From a bacterium (lineage in GTDB: Bacteria > Acidobacteriota > Thermoanaerobaculia > Multivoradales > J023): a DNA stretch of 39,818 bases. The stretch covers positions 1 to 39,818 of the forward strand of contig JAAELT010000610.1 of assembly GCA_024226315.1 (NCBI GenBank), given 5' to 3'. Position 1 is the first letter of the stretch; each line of letters begins with the position of its first letter. The notes beneath the pieces were generated by a model that was not told where the DNA came from, searched no databases, and saw nothing but the letters and a program-made list of their open reading frames with translations. A program made the translations under genes and the position numbers. Shown here in pieces: positions 8,321 to 15,824 of the stretch.

Positions 8321-9951
8321 CTGCGAGTTTCGGCGAAAGGAGGTACCGCGGCGAGCGCCGCCGGATCGAGAATCATGATGACGCGGCCGTCACCGAGAAT
8401 CGTCGAACCCGAAATACCGACCGGCTGACCAACGATCGTGTCGAGACCCTTCACCACAATATCACGAATGCCCGAGATCGAGTCGATCACGAGCCCCCGA
8501 TAGCGACCGTCGATCTCGATCATCACCACGAACCCTTGATCGCGCGGCGAGCCGACGGTGCCGAAAGCGATCCCGAGATCGAGCAACGGTACGACCTGGC
8601 CGCGCCAGCGGGCGACCCGAGCCTGGTTCATCTCGTGCCAGTCCTCGGCCGTCAGTCGGATCGTCTCGAGCACCGCCGACAGCGGCAGCGCGTACTCCTC
8701 GCCGTCGACCCACAGCAGCAGTGATCGCAGGATCGAGGCGGTCACCGGCAGTCGCATCATGAACGAGGTGCCGGCTCCGCGCTGAGAGCGCACGTCGATC
8801 CGCCCGCCATGGCGCTCGACGCTCGTCTTGACCGCCGTCAGGCCCACCCCACGGCCGGCGGACAAGTCGGCGCCGTGACGCGTGGAGACGCCGTCAGCGA
8901 ACAGCAGGGCGAGCTCCGAGCCACCTGCGGCCTCCTCGCCCAACAGCTCCCGGGCCTGGGTCTTCAGGCTCGCGAGATCGACGCCAGCGCCGTCGTCGGC
9001 GACTTCGATCCACACTTCGCCGCCTTCGAGGTTCGCCCGCAGGCGCACCGAGCCGCTCTCCGACTTGCCCTGGCGCAAGCGCTCCTCTGGCTGCTCGATG
9101 CCGTGGATCACGGCATTGCGCACCAGGTGCCCGAGGGCGTCGGCGGCGGCCTCTAGCAGAGTCTTGTCAATCGGCGTGTCGCCGCCCTCGATCACCAGCT
9201 CGACGTCCTTGCCCTCGCGGCTCGATTCGTCGTGGACGATGCGGCGCAAGGAGCGAAACAGGCTCTGCAGCGGAACCATGCCGAGGTTGGTGACGTGCTC
9301 CTGGACCTGGTTGAGGACCTTCTCGAGCGCCTGCTGAGCCCGCTCGACGTCCTCCCAGGCGTTCGTCGAGCGGACCCGGAGCTCTTCCGGATCGACGCCG
9401 GTTTCCTTGATCAGGAGCAGGCCCTGATGCACCGCGTCGGCCAGCTGATTCCGGAAGATCAGCGTCTCTGCCTGCATCTCCACCAGCTGATCGATCCGCG
9501 CGAAGGGCACCCGCACGCTGCTGCCGGCGATCTCGCGGGCTTCCGGCGCGACGTCGCCGACAGCCGTCTCGCCGGGCTCCTCGGAGGCATCGGGACCGGG
9601 CTCATCGGGCTCGGTCGCGACATCGGCACCCGAAGCGGCGAGACGAGCCTGTTCCAGACCCCGGCGCAGGGTGTCGAGCTCGCCCAGGAGGTCGTCGATC
9701 TCCGGAGCATCCAGGTCGATCAGATCGACATGATCCTCCATCGTATGGGCCAGCTCCTGCAGGTCGCTGAAGCCCATCATGCCGGAGTTGCCCTTGAGCG
9801 TGTGGAGCTCACGCCGGACACGCGCCACCGACGCCGCCTTGACCTCGGCGTCGTTCGACGTCAGCCGCAACAGCATCGATTCCACCTCGTCGGCCCGCTC
9901 CCGGGCCTCGAGCAGGAATTCGTCGAGCAGCTCCTGGAATCCCGACTGCAT
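8317..9951 (-). CDS. cheA: CheA: chemotaxis histidine kinase lacking a recognisable P2 domain
   Basis: This 544-residue kinase autophosphorylates and passes phosphate to CheB and CheY-like receivers. P1 (HPt) has the phosphorylated His50 in ELHTLKGNSGMMGF. After an acidic Ala/Glu/Pro linker (about 115-140) comes P3, starting VRVPFARIDQLVEMQAETL. P4 ATPase motifs follow: the N box LGHLVRNAVIHGIEQPEERL, VADDGAGVD and GRGVGLTAVKTSVERHGG. The CheW-like P5 begins LLLWVDGEEYALPLSAVLET. The linker between P1 and P3 looks too short and too simple for a P2 domain, which explains the below-average length. I chose the ATG at 9951; a TTG three codons upstream (9960) is possible, and no strong ribosome binding site was seen. 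It is the first gene of the minus-strand operon. Confidence 0.95.
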   Translation of the reverse strand: MQSGFQELLDEFLLEARERADEVESMLLRLTSNDAEVKAASVARVRRELHTLKGNSGMMGFSDLQELAHTMEDHVDLIDLDAPEIDDLLGELDTLRRGLEQARLAASGADVATEPDEPGPDASEEPGETAVGDVAPEAREIAGSSVRVPFARIDQLVEMQAETLIFRNQLADAVHQGLLLIKETGVDPEELRVRSTNAWEDVERAQQALEKVLNQVQEHVTNLGMVPLQSLFRSLRRIVHDESSREGKDVELVIEGGDTPIDKTLLEAAADALGHLVRNAVIHGIEQPEERLRQGKSESGSVRLRANLEGGEVWIEVADDGAGVDLASLKTQARELLGEEAAGGSELALLFADGVSTRHGADLSAGRGVGLTAVKTSVERHGGRIDVRSQRGAGTSFMMRLPVTASILRSLLLWVDGEEYALPLSAVLETIRLTAEDWHEMNQARVARWRGQVVPLLDLGIAFGTVGSPRDQGFVVMIEIDGRYRGLVIDSISGIRDIVVKGLDTIVGQPVGISGSTILGDGRVIMILDPAALAAVPPFAETRR

Positions 9952-9983
9952 CTTGATCAACCGCTCTGGACCATTTCAGGGGA

Positions 9984-10013
9984 AGTGTCGCCGTAACCGA
10001 AGCCGGATGTCAA
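9984..10013 (-). promoter_or_regulatory. Candidate sigma70-type promoter for the che operon
   Basis: On the minus strand a perfect -35 TTGACA (10013-10008) is followed after 18 nt by GACACT (9989-9984), which matches three of six -10 positions. The predicted start would lie about 25 nt before the cheA ATG. It sits in the 244-nt divergent region shared with the response-regulator operon. Sequence match only. Confidence 0.35.
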
Positions 10014-10058
10014 GCTGATCGCGGCCCTCGGGCGAGGCACCGCCGAGGCCCGTCTTGC

Positions 10059-10087
10059 TTGCAAGGTCAGAGCGCTTGGGCTAGGCT
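10059..10087 (+). promoter_or_regulatory. Candidate promoter for the response-regulator operon
   Basis: TTGCAA (10059-10064) and TAGGCT (10082-10087) are separated by exactly 17 nt, in the divergent region about 110 nt before the response-regulator start. The match is weak but correctly spaced. It is back to back with the che promoter candidate, which would allow coordinated control. Confidence 0.25.
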
Positions 10088-10195
10088 ACTCGGCAAGTGC
10101 GCTCCTGGCGTCCGGTCACGGTCGAGGCCGTGGATCCCCGTGCGACGATGCCCCCCGGCCACGGGCCGGCGAGCAGGCGAGAGAGGAGCGGATCC

Positions 10196-10570
10196 ATGAG
10201 GAGGACAGAGGTGCAACCGCAGAAGATTCTGGTCGTCGACGATTCGAAACTGATCCATAAGATGTTCGAGGTCCTGCTGCGTCAGTTTGCGCTGATTCAC
10301 GCGCACGACGGCCTCGAAGCCCTGCAGTGTCTCGGCAATCACGCGGACATCGATCTGATTCTCCTCGACATCAACATGCCGCGCATGAGCGGCCTGGAGT
10401 TCTTGAACCAGATCAAGGCGGATGCCGCGTTCCAGGAGATTCCGGTAGTCATCATCTCCACCGAGGGCAAGGAAGAAGATACGGTCCGCGGGCTCGAGGC
10501 GGGCGCGGCGGCATACATCAAGAAGCCGTTCGGCAATCAGGAGTTGATCGAGGTGATCCAGCGACTGTAG
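10196..10570 (+). CDS. Single-domain CheY-like response regulator
   Basis: This 124-residue protein is a stand-alone receiver with no output domain. It has the acidic pair in ILVVDDSKLI, the phosphoacceptor Asp58 in LILLDINMPRMSG, the Ser/Thr switch in VVIISTEG and the lysine in AAYIKKPF. The ATG at 10196 is chosen for the AGAGGAG site about 9 nt upstream; an upstream in-frame ATG at 10097 would add a non-conserved Arg/Pro leader. The gene is divergent from cheA, and the che operon has no cheY of its own, so this is the best candidate for the CheA phosphate acceptor besides CheB. It is 13 nt from the GAF gene downstream. Family assignment is firm; partnership with CheA is inferred from position. 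Confidence 0.9.
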   Translation: MRRTEVQPQKILVVDDSKLIHKMFEVLLRQFALIHAHDGLEALQCLGNHADIDLILLDINMPRMSGLEFLNQIKADAAFQEIPVVIISTEGKEEDTVRGLEAGAAAYIKKPFGNQELIEVIQRL

Positions 10571-10583
10571 CTGGAGCTGATCG

Positions 10584-11315
10584 ATGGAGAAAGCCGCCGC
10601 AGGGGACCTGCTGAAGGAGCTGGGCACGACCCTGGAACGGGCCAGGTCGATTTTCGAGGCCCTGTCGGTCGAGCCGGCGAAGCCCGCCGGCGAGGTGGAG
10701 GCATCCCAGCGGGTCGAAGATCTGGAAGGCGAGATCACGGCCAACGAGCGCGATCGTGAGGAGCTGACGGCGCGCCTGGTGGAGGCCGAGCACCAGCTCG
10801 GCCGCCTGATGAACCTCTACGTGGCGACCTTCCAGCTGCATGCCACCCTCGATCCGACCGAGGTCCAGGCCACCATCGCCGAGATCGCTGTCGATCTGCT
10901 GGGGGCGGAGCGCTTCGTGCTCCTGCTGCGCAGCGAGGGCACCAATGAGTGCGAGGTAGCGCTGTCTCGCGGCCTCGACCAGGATCCGAGCGGCCTGTAC
11001 GGACGCGAAAAGTATCTCGGCGGCGACCCGCTGGTGGACGCCGCGCTCGAGGACGGCGTGCTGCGAATGGGGCCCGACGAGTTCTCCGACGCCATCGCCG
11101 CGGTGCCGCTGCGGGTGCAGGACGCCATCGTCGGTGTGCTCGTGGTGCTCAAGCTCTTCGACCACAAGACGATCCTGCGAGCCGAAGACCGCGACCTGCT
11201 GGATCTGCTCGCGGCCCACGCCGCGTCGGCGCTTTTCGCCGCCCGGGTCTACTCCAACACCGACCGTAAGCTGCGCACCCTGGAGAGCCTCGTCCAGCTG
11301 GTTCGCAGCACCTGA
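10584..11315 (+). CDS. Coiled-coil plus GAF-domain protein
   Basis: This 243-residue soluble protein has a helical N-terminal third (about 1-85) with a charged coiled-coil stretch around VEDLEGEITANERDREEL. A GAF-like domain follows (about 90-230), recognisable from TLDPTEVQATIAEIAVDLL, AERFVLLL and AAVPLRVQDAIVGVLVVLKL, closing with LDLLAAHAASALFAARVYS. GAF domains bind small ligands or mediate contacts; no ligand can be read here. The ATG at 10584 has GGAG about 9 nt upstream. It follows the response regulator by 13 nt, so it is very likely co-transcribed and may be a partner or readout of it (inference). No catalytic domain is present. Confidence 0.8.
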   Translation: MEKAAAGDLLKELGTTLERARSIFEALSVEPAKPAGEVEASQRVEDLEGEITANERDREELTARLVEAEHQLGRLMNLYVATFQLHATLDPTEVQATIAEIAVDLLGAERFVLLLRSEGTNECEVALSRGLDQDPSGLYGREKYLGGDPLVDAALEDGVLRMGPDEFSDAIAAVPLRVQDAIVGVLVVLKLFDHKTILRAEDRDLLDLLAAHAASALFAARVYSNTDRKLRTLESLVQLVRST

Positions 11316-11380
11316 GAAGTGAAACTAAAGCGATCGGCGGCGGCTGTCGCGGGTCATCCGAGCGTGGAGAACAAGCGGCG

Positions 11381-12973
11381 GTGAGCCTCAACGGCAAACT
11401 CGAAGACGTGTCCCTGGCCGACGTGATGCAGTTCGTACATCTCGGCCGGCGCACCGGCACCCTGTCGCTGGCGCGCGGCAGCCAGGAGGCGGAAATCGGT
11501 TTCCATCGTGGTCAGATCGTCAGCGCCTGGGCCCCGGGCTCCCGCCGTCTGGGCGACCTGCTGGTCGAGAAACAGCTGGTCGAGACCGGCGCCATGACCG
11601 AGATGCTACGCGTCCAGGCATCCGAGCAGCCGCGGCGCTCAATCGGCCAGGTGCTGGTGTCCTCCGGCACCCTCGAGTTCGACGACATCCGGAAAGTCAT
11701 CGAAGAACAGATCGAGCTGTCGATCTACGAGCTGGTCACTTGGACCACGGGCTCGTTCGAGTTCGCACTCGACGAGCTCAAGCCGATCGACGACATCGCC
11801 ATGTACCCGGGCGACGTCATCCCCAAGCTCGATCTGAACACCCAGATGGTGCTGCTCGAAGCGACCCGAATCATGGACGAGAAGGCGCGCCACCTGAGCG
11901 ACGATGAGGGCGGCGAGACGGCGACCATTGAGCCGACGCCGGCCGAAGAAGACGGCGACGGCCAGCGCATGCTCGGCGAGTCCAGGTCGCTCGGGACAGT
12001 GTCGGAAACTCTCGAGTCCCTGGACGTCGAGATCCCGCTCGAAGACGAGGATTACAAGAACGTGCCCCAGGCGGCCCACCGCCGCCTGCAGATCGTTTCC
12101 CCGGATCGCACCCTGGCGGCGCGCATGACCGAGATCATCCGCGACGAGATCGCCCACGTGGTGCGCGTGCCCCTGCGCGAAGCCGGGACACGCCTGCCGG
12201 GCGAGCCCACCCCGACCATCGTCGTGCTCGACATGCGCGAGGGCAGCCACACGGTGGACGACCTGCTGGCCATCCGCCGGTCGCGGCCGCGCTCGTCGAT
12301 CATCTGCCTGATCGACTCCCAGGAGCTGACCACCCGCGCCTTCGAGAGCGGCGCGGTGGCGGCGATCTCAGCCGATCCGGAAGCGCTCGCCGCCTGTTTC
12401 TACAGCCTGGTGCGCACGCTTCAGGACGCCGGCACCAAGGGCGGGACCAACGCCACCACGCGGGCGGGTTTCGCGCGCCTGCGCCGAGTTCTGGCCGACA
12501 TCCGCTCGGGTCTGCTGTCCGCCACCATGGCCCTCAACCTGATGCACATCATCTCCGAGTCGGTCGAGCGCGCAGTGCTCTTTCTTGTGCGCCGTGACGC
12601 CTTGACCGCGCTCGGTGCCTTCGGCTTTTCGGGCGAGGGCAAGCCGCTGGCCGAAGTGACCCGGGCGCTGCGCCTGAGCCTGGGCGCCGACAACGTGCTG
12701 ACCCGCTGCGTGGCCGACGGCCAGCCGCGCTCGCTGGCCTTCGATCAGGCCAGCCTGCCGCCGGAATTCTCCACCCTCGTCGGCCGGCCGCGCAACGGCC
12801 AGCTGGTGGTGTTCCCGGTGCTCGGCTCCGAGCGCGTGATCTCGGTGGTCTACACCGACAACGGCTCGTCGAATCGCGCCATCGAGGACATCGAGCTGCT
12901 GGAGCTGGCCACCGCCCAGGTCGGCGTGGCGTTCGAGAATGAGCTCCTGCGGCGCCAGATCGACACCCACTGA
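11381..12973 (+). CDS. DUF4388 (PatA N-terminal-like) protein with pseudo-receiver and C-terminal GAF-like domain
   Basis: This is a 530-residue soluble protein. Residues 1-130 form a DUF4388 domain: MSLNGKLEDVSLADVMQFVH, then RRTGTLSLARG, EIGFHRGQIVSAW, LGDLLVEKQLV and the closing YELVTWTTGSFEFALDEL. The family occurs in gliding and signalling proteins of Myxococcota and Acidobacteriota. An acidic linker follows. Residues about 228-348 look like a degenerate receiver, with VVLDMREG at the expected Asp position and a hydrophobic strand SSIICLIDS. Residues about 365-525 resemble a GAF domain. The start is GTG at 11381 with only a weak upstream site. It lies 65 nt after the GAF gene. A role as effector of the neighbouring chemosensory pathway is inferred from position and family. 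Confidence 0.82.
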   Translation: MSLNGKLEDVSLADVMQFVHLGRRTGTLSLARGSQEAEIGFHRGQIVSAWAPGSRRLGDLLVEKQLVETGAMTEMLRVQASEQPRRSIGQVLVSSGTLEFDDIRKVIEEQIELSIYELVTWTTGSFEFALDELKPIDDIAMYPGDVIPKLDLNTQMVLLEATRIMDEKARHLSDDEGGETATIEPTPAEEDGDGQRMLGESRSLGTVSETLESLDVEIPLEDEDYKNVPQAAHRRLQIVSPDRTLAARMTEIIRDEIAHVVRVPLREAGTRLPGEPTPTIVVLDMREGSHTVDDLLAIRRSRPRSSIICLIDSQELTTRAFESGAVAAISADPEALAACFYSLVRTLQDAGTKGGTNATTRAGFARLRRVLADIRSGLLSATMALNLMHIISESVERAVLFLVRRDALTALGAFGFSGEGKPLAEVTRALRLSLGADNVLTRCVADGQPRSLAFDQASLPPEFSTLVGRPRNGQLVVFPVLGSERVISVVYTDNGSSNRAIEDIELLELATAQVGVAFENELLRRQIDTH

Positions 12974-12985
12974 GTACGCCCGGGG

Positions 12986-13771
12986 GTGATCGACACGGCC
13001 GAGCTCATCGTCGCCTTCGCCTGGACGTTGGGCGCCAACGGCTTCCTGATCACCGGCAACGCGCCCGAAGACCTGCCGGCCCGCTGGCTCGAGCCGGTGG
13101 CGGAGCACACCTGGGTGGCGTTCCACGACCGCGACGACTGGGCGATGGCCTTCTACCTGCCGGACGAGCTCGCGCCTGCGGGTGGCGAGTCCAAGCCGGG
13201 GCGCGTCGTCCTTTACGCTCCCTACTATCTGGCGCCCGACGGTCTGCGAGACACCGGGGATATGCCGGTGGACGTCGCCGAGCACTACTTCCACGCCCTT
13301 CTGGAGTCGGCCATCAAGGGCTCCGCCTACGCCGCCTCGGTATCACCCCGCGCCCACGAGCTGATGCTAGACGTGCCGGAGTCCCGGCGCCTGCAGGCCT
13401 ATCTGGCGGCGGCCGGCGACTTCGGCGCTCACGCCTTGTCGATCGCCAATGAGCTCCACCGCGCGGCCCGGCGGCAAGCCGCCGCTGGCAAAGATCTCTG
13501 CGAGCTGATCGACCATCCGGCGACCTTGTTCGGCTCCTGGCGGCGCAGCTTCGCCCACGGCCTCTACCACGGACGCTACCTGCCGCCGGCGACACCGGAG
13601 AACGCCGCGTCCGAGTGGGCGACGAGCCGCGTGGCCCTCGAGGAAGAGGACAAGTTACGCTTCACGCGCGATGTTCTGGGCAGTTCCTGGACGGGGGACC
13701 CAGCCCGCGACTTCACGGAGATGTGTGGATCAGTTGCCGACGTCGACCCGCCGAATCGTCGCCGTCGGTGA
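12986..13771 (+). CDS. Conserved-looking protein of unknown function, last gene of the response-regulator operon
   Basis: This 261-residue protein has no signal peptide or clear membrane segment. It is rich in aromatic residues, for example VAFHDRDDWAMAFYLPDEL and SWRRSFAHGLYHGRYLPP. I do not recognise a family. The frame has high third-position GC over its whole length, and the GTG start follows the DUF4388 stop by 12 nt, so it is probably translated as part of that operon. Its 3' end overlaps the convergent gene on the other strand by 42 nt (13730-13771). The last dozen residues, DVDPPNRRRR, are probably not conserved. Confidence 0.65.
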   Translation: MIDTAELIVAFAWTLGANGFLITGNAPEDLPARWLEPVAEHTWVAFHDRDDWAMAFYLPDELAPAGGESKPGRVVLYAPYYLAPDGLRDTGDMPVDVAEHYFHALLESAIKGSAYAASVSPRAHELMLDVPESRRLQAYLAAAGDFGAHALSIANELHRAARRQAAAGKDLCELIDHPATLFGSWRRSFAHGLYHGRYLPPATPENAASEWATSRVALEEEDKLRFTRDVLGSSWTGDPARDFTEMCGSVADVDPPNRRRR

Positions 13772-14884
13772 GGCCGGGTCGGCGACGTAGGCGACCGCGC
13801 GGGTACGGCTGTCGATCAGCCAGACGCCGGAGGTGGCGCCGTTGCCGGCGACGGCGGGCACCGCGGCGCAGATCCGCTCGCCGGCCGCCGAGGTACCGAG
13901 CGCGCCGTAGAGGTTGGCGGCGAGCTTGCGCGCCCGCGGCGCGCGGGCGTCGTCCTCCATGCCGTCGAAAACCGCCAGGTCGCCGGTGGCTCCGTCGACG
14001 AACAGCACGTGTGTGGTGGTTTCGCGGGAATCGCGGATCGGCACAGCGACGAAGCGCTCGGGAGACGAGCTGGCGGCGTCCGCGGCAAAGGTCGGGAACA
14101 GGTTCGACGTCGTGCCGCGCACGGAAACCCTGCCCTGGTTGTCCCCGTCGACGTCCAGAAAGCGCAGCGATCCGTCCCCGCCGTCAACGACCAGGTAGCT
14201 GACGGTACGATCGAAGCTCTGGATCTCCGCAGCGGCGACCCTGCCGGTCAGCCGCGGGAATCCCGCCGCCGCCACCGCCGCGCGGTCGGTATCGAGCCGG
14301 TTGAGACCGGCGAGGTAGAACGCCCGCCCGCTGCCGGCGTGGTAGAGGTAGGCCCCGACCGTCCTGCCGTTGGTGTCGTGCCGCGGCAGCAGCGCGAAGT
14401 TGCCGTCGGCTGCGGCGAGAGTGCTGAAGGGCCGGCCGATGGCCGAGGTGATGCGCCCGAACGTGCCTCCCTTGCCCAGCTGATCGAAGAAGGCCACGTA
14501 GCCGGTGCTGGTCTCGACGAACAGCACCGCCCGGACGCTGCGCGCGGCGAAGTGGATCGGGACGAGCAGGACCTCGCCCACCGCCGCCGGCTGGTTGGTC
14601 GGGCGGCCGATCTCCGCGAACAGGTTCTGGCGCACGCGCTGCACGCGGATCTGAAGCGGATTGCGCCGTAGCTGATCGCCGTGCAGCACCGTACCGTTGG
14701 CGAGATCCAGGTAGTAGAAGTCGTCGGTGCCGGCCGCTGCGTCCTGCGGCACGGCGACGATCGGCGCCCGGGCCTGGGCCGCCAGCCCCGCGGGGAGCGT
14801 CAGGCAGAGGGCCGCCAACAGCAGGAGCGGGACTCCCAGCGAGCGAGTTTCAGCGGCCGGACCACCGTGGGCGTTCGAGACCAT
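13730..14884 (-). CDS. Secreted protein of unknown function, probably beta-rich
   Basis: This 384-residue protein has an N-terminal signal peptide: core LGVPLLLLAALCLTLPAGLA and a likely cut near AAQA (residue 38). The mature part repeats short strand-turn-strand patterns such as VLFVETSTGYVAFFDQL, VGAYLYHAGSGRAFYLAGL, TVSYLVVDGGDGSLRFLDVD, THVLFVDGATGDLAVFDGM and GVWLIDSRTRAVAYVAD. These look like five to seven blade-like repeats of about 50-60 residues, as in a propeller. No catalytic motif was seen. Its 3' end overlaps the opposing gene by 42 nt. It is divergent from the SPOR gene across 233 nt. Family unknown. Confidence 0.7.
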   Translation of the reverse strand: MVSNAHGGPAAETRSLGVPLLLLAALCLTLPAGLAAQARAPIVAVPQDAAAGTDDFYYLDLANGTVLHGDQLRRNPLQIRVQRVRQNLFAEIGRPTNQPAAVGEVLLVPIHFAARSVRAVLFVETSTGYVAFFDQLGKGGTFGRITSAIGRPFSTLAAADGNFALLPRHDTNGRTVGAYLYHAGSGRAFYLAGLNRLDTDRAAVAAAGFPRLTGRVAAAEIQSFDRTVSYLVVDGGDGSLRFLDVDGDNQGRVSVRGTTSNLFPTFAADAASSSPERFVAVPIRDSRETTTHVLFVDGATGDLAVFDGMEDDARAPRARKLAANLYGALGTSAAGERICAAVPAVAGNGATSGVWLIDSRTRAVAYVADPASPTATIRRVDVGN

Positions 14885-14940
14885 CGCAGATAGAGATACT
14901 ACGTTCGAGCGCGGAGATCAAGCGTCGATCGACCGATGGC

Positions 14941-14963
14941 GAGCCGCCCGGGGCCGGCGGCTC
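14941..14963. promoter_or_regulatory. Perfect 8-bp inverted repeat in a divergent intergenic region
   Basis: GAGCCGCC and GGCGGCTC are perfect inverted copies separated by 7 nt. They lie 23 nt upstream of a -10-like TATACT (14986-14991) facing the SPOR gene, and between two divergent genes, so a terminator role is unlikely. An operator is possible. No good -35 was found. Confidence 0.3.
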
Positions 14964-15117
14964 TCGCCCACGACCGGTTTCGATTTATACTCTTGATGGG
15001 ACAGGCGTTAGCCGTCTCCCACCGAGACCGGAGAAAGACCCCAGAGAAAACGTGGAGCGCCGGCCAGGAGGCCGGGGCGAAGATGCAACCGAACCGAGCC
15101 TTCGTGAGGTCTGAAAC

Positions 15118-15786
15118 GTGAGTGAATCCAACGAGTCGAGCTACTACGAGATCGCCTTGACCAACCGCCAGGTCCTGGTCTCCTTCGTGGTGCTCCTGAC
15201 CTGTGTGCTGGCCGCCTTCGTGAGCGGCGTCTGGGTGGGCCGCGAGGGCTCGCGACCGGAAGTGGTGGAACAAGACCAGGTAGCTTCCGCCGAGGCCGCA
15301 CCCGGCGACCTGGAGCAGCTGGACGAGTTCAAGTTCTTCTCCGATCAGGAGAAGGGCGCCGAGCCGGCGAGCGAGCCCCAGAAAGACACCACCCTGGCCG
15401 AAGACGTCGGCAGCGCCGGGGCTCCGCGGCAGACCCCACCGCCGAACGCCGCCCCGCCACCGAGCACGCCGCCGCCGCCGCGAGCCGCTCCGCCCCCGCC
15501 GCGGCAGACGCCCCCGCCGCCGCGCCCGGCAGCAACCGCGGATCCACGGGAGGGCTTCGTGATCCAGGTGCTCTCGACCCGTGACGAGGCGCGCGCCAAC
15601 CGCGTCCTCGGACAGCTGCGCCAGGGCGGCTACACGGTCTTCCTGTCGCCCGTGCAGGTCGGTACCCAGGTGAACTACCGGGTGCGCGTGGGCCCCTTCG
15701 AGCAGCGGCCGGCAGCCGACCAAACGGCGCGCGAGGTCAACGACAAGTACAAGCTCGACACCTGGGTCACGGCGGCGAGTAACTGA
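15118..15786 (+). CDS. Membrane-anchored SPOR-domain protein
   Basis: This 222-residue protein has a short cytoplasmic N-terminus and one transmembrane segment (about 20-42, VLVSFVVLLTCVLAAFVSGV). An acidic stretch follows, then a proline-rich linker (about 102-140) with runs such as PPPPRAAPPPPRQTPPPPR. The C-terminal SPOR domain (about 145-220) reads FVIQVLSTRDEARANRVLGQ and later VNYRVRVGPFEQR. SPOR domains bind denuded peptidoglycan glycan at division sites, so the protein probably acts in the periplasm in cell division or wall remodelling. The GTG at 15118 has GAGG about 10 nt upstream. It is 38 nt upstream of lnt, likely in one transcript. The proline linker probably spans periplasm. 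Confidence 0.88.
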   Translation: MSESNESSYYEIALTNRQVLVSFVVLLTCVLAAFVSGVWVGREGSRPEVVEQDQVASAEAAPGDLEQLDEFKFFSDQEKGAEPASEPQKDTTLAEDVGSAGAPRQTPPPNAAPPPSTPPPPRAAPPPPRQTPPPPRPAATADPREGFVIQVLSTRDEARANRVLGQLRQGGYTVFLSPVQVGTQVNYRVRVGPFEQRPAADQTAREVNDKYKLDTWVTAASN

Positions 15787-15824
15787 ACGCCCAGGCGAAA
15801 TCGTCCGGCCGGCGCGAGCACGCC

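Noticed and set aside
10067..10744. 225-residue minus-strand frame
   Set aside because: Antisense shadow of the response regulator and GAF genes.
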